A DNA stretch of 64,000 nucleotides from positions 124,001-188,000 of the forward strand of contig JADDOH010000143.1 of the NCBI GenBank assembly GCA_016648135.1. Direction: 5' to 3'. Position numbers and translations under genes: made by a program. Below, piece by piece: positions 56,501-64,000 of the stretch. Source of the stretch: Agrypnia vestita. Lineage: Eukaryota > Arthropoda > Insecta > Trichoptera > Phryganeidae. Each line of letters starts with the position of its first letter. Position 1 is the stretch's first letter. A model generated the notes under the pieces. The model made no database searches, was not told where the DNA came from, and saw only the letters and a list, made by a program, of their open reading frames with translations.

Positions 56501-56966
56501 CGTACGGCTAGCTGAAGTGATCATTTTACAGAATGTAACGTTAATTCAATTCCACGATGATAGACTACCACATCTACCAATTTTTGGGAAGTTGTGTATA
56601 TCTTAATTTTGCACACCTTGTTCCATACGTGAATTGTATTTTTATTACCGCCCTCTGTGGTTTGAAAATTTGTCATTTTCATAAACTAATACAGATATCG
56701 CCATTGGTATGTATTAAAATATCCTTTTTATATGTATACTAGCCATATACCCGAGAAAAAGCACGGGAAATACTAATCATTGATAAAGACCCTGAAGCGT
56801 GTCACACTCTATCTAATGTTTTAATTTCAGCAAGTTACGAATTTACGGACCGATAGACGGACAGACAAGGACCGATAGATGACATTCTTCCGAATTATTA
56901 ACATTATACTAGAATACGCCTGAAGATAATTTCAATTTTTACTCCTCCGTCGACCAGTTTTTACAT
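53509..56966. other. AT-rich intergenic DNA with scattered repeat pieces
   Basis: A fragment of family P is at 56050-56120 and 56490-56570. 55910-55990 has a repeated CCGGAAA motif of unknown origin. No gene is supported; the open frame at 53845-54096 has no recognisable feature. Confidence 0.35.
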
Positions 56967-57192
56967 GTTCAGAATATTTTAAGTGTTTTAAATTTTTTCA
57001 TGTACACAAAACTGGATTTTATCCCCAGGGGGACGTAATTAATCAAGATATATATGATAGATGTCTATATAAAAAAAAGCTTCTTCTTTATGAGACATCT
57101 ATAAAATATTTATCTTTATAATGATGTCCCCCTAAGGATAAAGTAGTATTGTATTCTTGAAAAATTTGAACATAATCAAAATATTCTGAACG
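56967..57192. mobile_element. Complete MITE of family P, 226 bp
   Basis: Two arms of about 110 bases face each other. Read inward both start GTTCAGAATATTTT and carry the landmark GGGGGAC(G/A)T. There is almost no spacer, so the whole element folds into one long hairpin. Confidence 0.7.
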
Positions 57193-58106
57193 TGTATGAT
57201 TTTTGTTTCCGAGATTAAAACCGTTTATTTTTATTTCACATGAAGGCCTGAACTGCCAAGTTGATAGAATCCCATTGCTATTAAATAATGCTTAGTTAAA
57301 ATATTATGTTTCTAGTAAAATTCAAATATTGAAAAAATATCAAATTGCAGAGTAAAACAGAATGAAGAAGATTATTCATCTTACATTATTAAATATTTTT
57401 CAAGGGACCTGTGAAGGCAATGTATTGCTTTTTTATTTATTTAAATCTAACCAGTTACTATAATTCAAATGTTAGAGCACAATGTACATTGCATAAACCA
57501 ATTACAAAGATTCACAGAGGTTTGAGGCGTAGTAAAATAAGTACTAGGTTGGATAAGAGAATATTTTATAGTAATCCACATACAATATTTAAGTAAAATA
57601 ATGATAATAAATTAAGAAATTAGAAACAAACAATATTAAACTTAGGAGGAATGCCTACCAAGACATGAAACAATAGATTTTCAAGTTTTTGTATTATCTT
57701 AAGCACAAGTTAAGGAGATAAGCATAGTTAAGATTAATTGAGATTATTGAGGTCTTAAGAATATCTGGTGAAAATTTCAAGCAAAAAATTCAAAAAAATA
57801 ACAAAGCTGTAGCTGATTATAGTGGAATACCATTGTTGATTACGCGCCGCGCCACACGGCGCCGCGAATCACGCAGGTAGCTGCCAGTCGGACTCTCATA
57901 ATTTCTCTCTTAGTTTCTCAAAGAAAACATGTCTTAAATTTTTTTTTATTTGATTGTTTTTTATTTTAAATAACTAGTCCGAAGAAATCGCGAAGCATTT
58001 TATTTCGCTTTGCGTCTAATTTCGGCACCCCAAAATTTAAATAATTTTATTTCTTAAGTAAATATAGATGCATACACGAAATACATTCCGCATCAATATT
58101 CTTACT
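57193..58106. other. Intergenic, no gene recognised
   Basis: AT-rich. 57838-57900 is a small GC-rich patch with GCGCCGCG repeats. Confidence 0.35.
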
Positions 58107-58240
58107 ATTTTCAAACTAAGGTAAGAGCCTGTGCTATAAATTAGGACTAACTTGCTGGTGTTCTGGAGTAGAGCTCGTACCATCGAGCACCAGGTCTCTA
58201 GGCGAGCGTCATGACCATTGCACCAACAAGTTACTCAATT
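58107..58240 (-). repeat. tRNA-like interspersed repeat, copy 2
   Basis: Same layout as 26479-26610. On the minus strand it runs from CTTGTTGGTGCAATGGTCAT to AGAACACCAGCAAG, whose ends pair as a 10-bp stem with one wobble. Confidence 0.4.
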
Positions 58241-58599
58241 ACTTCAAAATTTCAATCCTGAAAGTTTCGGGATTATATGTAATAATCTCAGAATTCATAC
58301 ATACTGTAAACTGGACCGGGATTGGATTCCTTAATTGTAATAAATCATCTTCTGAGAAAATGTAATAATTCTCAGCCTCTTGAGTAGGGACCTATTTTAT
58401 TATTAGTTATTTAAGGAAATATATATAGGTAACGTTATACGAATTCTTAAAAAATATATATTGACCTTATATGTTTTGTTGTGATTTTTAAAGTACACAG
58501 TCCTTTTTTCCTTACTGGGATCAATATTCATAATTGTGATTTTTATTATGATTAGATACTACAAATATTGGAGGATAGCCCTGTTAAAAGTCTCAACAA

Positions 58600-58708
58600 C
58601 CGTAGAACATGCATGAAAAAACATGTATGAATGTAGCCGAAGAAAAATTGGTGTGCCAAGATAGAAGAATATGGCGTTCTATCCTCTCTGCCTACTCCTA
58701 CGGGGAAA
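58600..58708 (+). pseudogene. RTE-like retrotransposon C-terminus
   Basis: After a RRTCMKK-type stretch in a broken frame, the end reads VCQDRRIWRSILSAYSYGET, then A and a stop. That is the typical C-terminus of lepidopteran RTE-type elements. It is 5'-truncated. Confidence 0.6.
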
Positions 58709-58739
58709 CGGCGTGATAGTTACTAAGCATCATAATTAA

Positions 58740-60036
58740 ATATGAATGTTATTTAAGTCAGTAAAATTCGTATAAATGTCATTTTTGTGGACACTAGCAT
58801 GCAAATAATTTAGATGAGAATTCAATCAATTCTCGTGATTAAATTTGGGGATATTTTATATATAGATTACGATACTGTACCATGAACACGTCAAGTGAAT
58901 AAATCTCCCATGTTTTGTATTAAGAATAAATTAATGAAGGAAAATCTTAATCTACGAATTTTCGTGAAAGACAAATAAATAATTTTATCAATAAACACAT
59001 TAAGAGAAATGGTTTTCAAAACAAAGAAATCTTTTCCGAACGCCTAATTTGTTGTATAGTTAAAATATTTGCTCGTGTATATGGTGAGTAACAGTAAAAG
59101 TACTAACCAAACAGCGTGAAGTTAGAATCAGTTTACGGTGTGCAGTGTCCGGTTAGTTTGGTTCAGCTACGTCGGTTAGTGCAGATTCAGTACCTCACAC
59201 AGCGCGACCGCAGCGCGAACTCAGCTTAGCCGCCCTTACAACAAAACTTTATTTTCTGAGAACACAATAGGCACTCCGCTCCTCCGCACTAGTGGGGATA
59301 CGTGGTCAGTGGCGGGGCGGGAAACATTTCACTACCACCCGAAATATTTATTTTGGATGAAACAGGGATATCAATATCACCATGGAGGGTTACGAAAAAT
59401 TGAGAAATATCGACGGTCCCTACGTAAAGTCGGATATCTACCAGTTTGGACTTTTTTGTACCAATAGTTCTACATTTCTCAGAGTAAAATTTTAAATACA
59501 TAAATACTTTTATATTGATAAATAGCCTCATTTTGAAGGTAAAGTCAAATTTCAAAAAAACAGTTGTAAATTTACTTTTTTGCAGATGTCTTATTTTACG
59601 TAGGGACTGTATATATGAGGAACGTCTATTTAAAAGGAATTAATTAATTTTTTTTCTAAATTATATTGGAAATCGTGAATGCTTGCAATAATAATATTCA
59701 AACACAATGATATTCAAGCATTCATGAATAATTTTTTTAAAGAGGAAATTGCGGCATTTGAACACATTAATATATATGTGAGGTATACAAGCAAAGGCAG
59801 CAAAATCCAAAAAAAATTAACGAATGTTTTGAATGTAGTCACCGGGGATTACTAATTTAGGGTGTACTGAATTATAGATTTTATGTATCTATCCCGTTCA
59901 AAATCATGTTTCCTATAAATTAATTCCTATAAAATCTCAATTCAAATTCTAAATTCATTACATTCTAAATAAATAATTCTCGATGTCTGTATTCAATTTT
60001 TTTTTGATATTACTGCCTTTGCTTTTATGCCCCGTA
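58740..60036. other. Intergenic, no gene recognised
   Basis: 59100-59330 is moderately GC-rich and ordered (for example GGTTAGTTTGGTTCAGCTAC) and may be an old LTR or promoter. No motif could be assigned. Confidence 0.3.
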
Positions 60037-60185
60037 TACAGGGTTTTCTGGTAAACATTAATAACCTCACATGACTGTATTTCTGCTTTGATTATGAGTC
60101 GAAAATATTCAGGCAACCATAACCTAATATCAATAGTTATGGAGATATGCGACATCAAAGCTTGCAATTTTTTTTGAATATTTAT

Positions 60186-60274
60186 TGTCAAAACACTAGG
60201 ATGCCCCTGGCGACAATGAAACCTTTATTAATTTTGATACAAGAATTATGTACACATAATATCTATAGCTAACA
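60186..60274 (-). repeat. Copia 3' LTR
   Basis: In element orientation it starts TGTTAGC and ends GTTTTGACA; AATAAAGG lies inside. 89 bp. Confidence 0.85.
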
Positions 60275-60281
60275 TCCTCCC
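60275..60281 (-). promoter_or_regulatory. Copia polypurine tract
   Basis: GGGAGGA directly before the 3' LTR in element orientation, where plus-strand DNA synthesis is primed. Confidence 0.65.
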
Positions 60282-60364
60282 ATAACAAAATATATAAAAA
60301 AAACATATAAAGCTATTTAATCAAAATAGATTAAACTTCCGAGATGCCCATCAACTTAAAAAAT

Positions 60365-60700
60365 TTAGGTGAACCCTTTAGCAACTAGTCTTGGCTTATA
60401 ACGCACTTCACCATCTCTACTGTACTTTTTTTTGAAAACCCATCTGAAAGATTTGGACTCGTCCTTCATTTAGTGTAATTCGGTCGCCCTTTTCATCTTC
60501 AACGCACATGTTGGTTATGCCGTAATAGTCTGGCTTCTTACAAGCTCTTTTTTCTGGCTGAATGTTAGTTTGAGAAACAACTTCCTTATCAGATGTATCA
60601 AGAGATTCATAATGATCATCTTCTGAAAGTGATGTTTCACTTTGAACATACGTTTCATCATAATTCTTCTTTGACTGCATTCTCATCACTCACTGCCACT
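60365..60700 (-). pseudogene. Copia linker and first RT block
   Basis: An acidic linker (SETSLSEDDHYESLDTSDKE) and CKKPDYYG lead into SFRWVFKKKYSRDGEVRY and RLVAKGFT followed by a stop. RWVFK...RYKxRLVAKGF is the N-terminal block of copia reverse transcriptase. The catalytic YVDD region is absent. Confidence 0.75.
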
Positions 60701-60792
60701 TCCTCTCCTGGGCTTTGAATTACTGACTTTTCTTCTATCATCACATTTATTGTACAACTATCACTCTCAATGTTTTCTATTATTATAACATC

Positions 60793-61838
60793 TCAAGCTA
60801 CAGTCACTGCTCGGCTCTCGGGATTGTACAGACGATAAACCTTGACATTTTCAGAGTATCCGATTAGATACATCTTCTGAACTTTCTTTTCCCACTTTTT
60901 TCGCTGTTCTTTAGGTATGTGAACCATAACTGGGCTACCATACACCCGTAAATGGCTAAGATTTGGTTTTCTGCCCGTCCACACCTCATAAGGGGTAGTA
61001 CTGTGGTCAAAAGTGGCCACTGGTGATCTATTCTTAAGATACACCGCCGTATTCACTCCTTTGCTTAAACCATTATAGCCTCTGCCCATAATGGTTTATC
61101 AAATTGAACATCAAGCAGGAGACATCGCGCTTTTTCAACAATTAGCCTATTGTACCGCTCACACAACCTGTTTTGCTTTGGCGTGTAAGCATTACTTTTT
61201 TGGTGCACTATGGCAGTCTTCTTCAAAAAATTCTCCATTTCCATAGAACAGAACTCTCCACCATCAGATCTTAGTACTTTAATTTTTTTGGATTGCTGAT
61301 TCTCTACTGACTCCTTGAATTCTTTGAAGTATTTAAAAGTTTCATTTTTGGTTTTAAGAAAGTACACAAATCACATTCGGCTATAGTCATCTACAAATAA
61401 CAGATAATATCTGGCCATACCAAGCGATTTGTTGTCCATTGGCCCACACAAATCTGTATGTACCAATTCTAGTACATTTTTAGTTTTTCTTGAACTGAGG
61501 AGGAACGGTAGTCTTGTTTGTTTGCCCTCCCAACGTACAACACAACTTGATTTACTGTCACCACTCTTTTCTTGGTATCTTACGCCGTGAGCTGCTCCAC
61601 ATTTCATCTTGTCAAGATCATTGGCATTTATGTGACCGAGTCGTCTATGCCAAGTTTTACAAGAAGTTTGCACTGTGGCTGCCGAAACTTGCTCAGACTT
61701 CACAATGTTTAATCTGTATACACTATTTTCCAAACTAGCTTCACCAATGCAGTCATTCTGAGCATTGTACATGTAACAACCACTTTTGTGGAAGTATACT
61801 CTGTTACCATTCTCAATAATTCTGCTCACTGACAGCAA
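60793..61838 (-). pseudogene. Copia integrase region
   Basis: GAG-pre-integrase motif WHRRLGHINANDLDKMKCG, then core motifs LVHTDLCGPM (first Asp), FVDDYSRM, VLRSDGGEF (second Asp) and YTPKQNRLCERYNR (Glu region). The expected GxxER-type residue block reads NRLCER. An in-frame TGA follows DDYSRM, and a frameshift lies near 61080. Downstream are TPYEVWTGRKPNLSHLRVYG and PKEQRKKWEKK, the usual C-terminal part. Confidence 0.85.
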
Positions 61839-62053
61839 ATTCGTGGTTAAATCAGGTACAACAAAACATTGTTTACTTCTATATCATAATTTCTTTTCTT
61901 AACACACTTAGTTAAACATAACTTTGTAGAGCATAGGACCTTTACACTTGTTTGGTTAGCCACTATAATTTCCTTAGTTATTGGTTGGTACGAAATATTT
62001 GATAATAAGTTTTCTTTGGATACCAGATGATTACTAGCGCCGGAATCTACATA

Positions 62054-62837
62054 TCAGTCGTAAGTACTAAATTCTTTGGAAAGAAAAACTGCGCCAAAAG
62101 CATTTGTCGTATTTGTTTTCCCAACTGAGGTACAATGGTTTTTATAGTGACCAATCAATTTACATTCATAATAATGAATTACTTTATCTGGCGCCGGTGT
62201 TTTGAGGTTATCATTGACATTTACACTGCTGTCAGATTGCCGTGTTCTATGCGTCTTCCCACGCTTTTGAATAATAACCTTACTTAACCTCAAAATCTGA
62301 ACTCATATCCAATAACTTGGTTTTTATAGCATCAGCACTGTTTTTCATACCTGAATGTTCAATTGCCATAATCATTGGGCTAAACTTTTCAGGAAGTCCT
62401 GCAAGCAACGGCGAGCCAATCCATTAATCATTTATTTCGAAACCCGTTCCATTTAATTTTTGCGCTGTTTTCACCACTTGAGACAAATAACTAGTCATTG
62501 ATTCACAATTTTCGAGGCGAATAGATATCAATGTTCGAAGCAAACTAATTTTTCTTGTGTATCCTGTGTCGTCGAATAACTGTTTTAACTTATTGCACAA
62601 GGCGCTAACGGTGTTCTCATTTTTGAAATGCACATATAATGTGGGGTCAATGGTCATTACAAGCTTGGCTTTTGCTTTTCTTTGCTCAGCTTCACTCAAA
62701 TCCACTGGCAACGCCTCAATGTCGATGCCTTCCAACACCAAAAAATTTCTTGCCGCGAACGCCCAATCATCGTAATTTTTGCGTCCTTTCAATTTCGGAA
62801 CGTTCACTAGATAGCTTGACGTCAACATTTTTAACAA
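62054..62837 (-). pseudogene. Copia gag with mutated zinc knuckle, then protease start
   Basis: Frame MLKMLTSSYLVNVPKLKGRK, NYDDWAFAARNFL... is a copia gag N-terminus (LKGRxNYxxWAF). An in-frame TAA follows GFEIND and a frameshift comes before KVIIQKRGKTHR. The nucleic-acid-binding knuckle reads YYECKLIGHYKNHC: the first cysteine of CX2CX4HX4C is tyrosine. Just beyond the 62054 stop the protease motif YVDSGASNHLVS is readable. Confidence 0.8.
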
Positions 62838-62886
62838 TCACAAGAAAATTCTGGAAATATTCCTGGAAATAAATGGATTTTTGGGT

Positions 62887-62900
62887 CTGGGCCCATAACC
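62887..62900 (-). promoter_or_regulatory. Copia primer-binding site (initiator tRNA-Met anticodon arm)
   Basis: Directly inside the 5' LTR, the plus strand reads CTGGGCCCATAACC, the sequence of the anticodon arm of initiator tRNA-Met (CAT anticodon). The element strand is therefore complementary to an internal tRNA fragment. Copia elements are known to prime from a cleaved internal piece of this tRNA. Confidence 0.8.
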
Positions 62901-62989
62901 TGTCAAAACACTAGGATGCCCCTGGCGACAATAACACCTTTATTAATTTTGTTACAAGAAGTAGGTACACATAATATCTATTACTAACA
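62901..62989 (-). repeat. Copia 5' LTR
   Basis: Same ends as the 3' LTR (TGTTAGT...GTTTTGACA), 89 bp. Confidence 0.85.
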
Positions 62990-63389
62990 TTTGTGACTTA
63001 TTTTTTGTAAAACGTTGGACTATCATTTCAGGAACTTTGATTGAATATGAAAAATTCATTCCCTTTAATACAAGTCAAATAAAAAACTAAAAACCTTCGA
63101 ATTCCAATTGGAAAACATTCCAATTGGAATTTTTTTAGAGTTTTTATTATATTATTTAACTTGTACTGAAACGAATGAATTTTTCGAAATCGATATAAGT
63201 TAATGTCATGACAGTTCAACGTTTCACAAAAAATAAGTCAGAAATATTGAAAAAAAATGCATTTTTTGATGTCGCATATCTCCATAACTATTGATATATT
63301 AGGTCTTGATAGCTTGAACATTTTCGACTCATAATCAAGGCAGGAGTACAGAACTGCGAGGTTATTAATGTTTTCCAAATAACCGTGTA

Positions 63390-64000
63390 TATAGTCTTGT
63401 GTAAATAAAACGTCTATAATATAACTTTCAGCTTTCAAACTTTATAGTTGTAAACAGCTTTCAACTTTATAGTTGTAGCGTATCCCAAATATCGGGATCC
63501 GGACACCAAATAAAAGACTCGTGGTTGTGGTTTTCTCCAGTACATTCTCAGATATTTTGTGTCGACCACCCTAGACTAGGCCCAGTGCTGTATGCTAGTT
63601 AGTAGAAGAGAGAGAGCCGCGCCCTTTGTACTCTCGTTAAGGTGGCCGGCCTGAATGCACCACAATATTACATTGCAAAAACTTTTAAGTAATATACGTT
63701 AGATGACTTAAGGACATATCTTTACATTTTTAACCTAACCTAACCGAGAATTTTTTAGACCTTTTTTTATTGTTTTTATCATGATTATTAATATTAAAAG
63801 TCTGCGCAAAATACCCCTCTTTCCCTGCAACCATGTCTTAAATTATAATTAAATCTGTTTTTCGTTTTCCGTTGAACGCTGGGTACAGGGCTAGTGCTTT
63901 ATTTGAAAAAATATGTCCTTAGATAATTTTTTTAACTTATGATTCTTGATTAGATTATTCTGAATTAAATTAACTCGCACTATAAATGTCAGATAAGGAC
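63390..64000. other. Intergenic, no gene recognised
   Basis: Contains a short direct repeat AGCTTTCAA..CTTTATAGTTGTA (about 63428-63478) and a CCTAA run (63731-63745). Confidence 0.4.
63731..63745. repeat. Short CCTAA run
   Basis: Three CCTAA-type units, like 2346-2366. Both lie near a CTGCGCAAAA motif, which suggests a shared interspersed repeat. Confidence 0.4.

Larger units (their letters stand above)
60186..62989 (-). mobile_element. Copia-type LTR retrotransposon, internally deleted
   Basis: Two 89-bp LTRs differ at about seven positions (near 8%). They are flanked by TTTAT (60181-60185) and TTTGT (62990-62994), a 5-bp target duplication with one change. The coding order on the minus strand is gag, protease, integrase, then only the first block of reverse transcriptase. 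The rest of RT and all of RNase H are missing between about 60365 and the polypurine tract at 60275. The internal part is about 2.6 kb, against over 4 kb for intact copia elements. Stops and frameshifts show it is dead. Confidence 0.9.
60037..63389. mobile_element. MITE family M copy split by a copia element
   Basis: Inverted tips TACAGGGTTTTCTGG (left) and, inverted, TACACGGTTATTTGG (right), both followed by AAACATTAATAACCTC. TA dinucleotides sit outside both tips. Without the copia insertion it would be about 545 bp. The interior around 62990-63240 matches other family M centres. Confidence 0.7.

Overview
This window looks like nuclear DNA of an insect, most likely a moth or butterfly. It is strongly AT-rich, its genes are intron-split with GT..AG borders, and old and young transposable elements fill most of it. 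The only host genes I can support belong to one family: the secreted, cysteine-free gut proteins with insect-allergen-related repeats (the family of cockroach Bla g 1/Per a 1, mosquito G12, and lepidopteran MA, SDMA and NSP proteins). Four members are present: the 3' end of gene A (2-256, +), three-domain gene B (6688-9293, +), five-domain gene C (20220-24403, +) and single-domain gene D (35278-27939, -).

Genes B and C share a TATA/initiator arrangement, a signal-peptide first exon, an almost identical end of intron 1 and phase-0 introns. Each internal exon carries the second half of one domain and the first half of the next. Gene C looks like gene B with two extra copies of a roughly 743-bp intron+exon unit. 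Gene D has the same intron position, but its intron has grown to 6.7 kb and is packed with transposons.

Layout: 0.3-6.6 kb holds relics (a MADF-domain start, an RTE-like fragment, a non-LTR C-terminus split by a 2-kb inverted-repeat element). 6.6-9.3 kb is gene B. 9.3-20.1 kb holds a decayed Penelope-like element, a hAT-like element and AT-rich DNA. 20.1-24.5 kb is gene C. 24.5-27.9 kb holds a decayed transposase and minisatellites. 27.9-35.4 kb is gene D, whose intron contains a Tc1-type MITE, a hAT element with perfect ends, a non-LTR relic and one Penelope-like element inserted inside another. From 35.5 kb to the end I see no host gene. That part holds a Helitron replicase relic, two about 190-bp insertions with hammerhead-like cores and 13-bp target duplications, several MITE families, RTE relics, minisatellites, and at 60.0-63.4 kb an internally deleted copia element inserted into a MITE.

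The points most worth a second look are the modular growth of the allergen-repeat genes, and a set of Penelope-type insertions (two long, two very short) that share 12-16-bp target duplications and hammerhead-like CTGANGA...GAAA cores.
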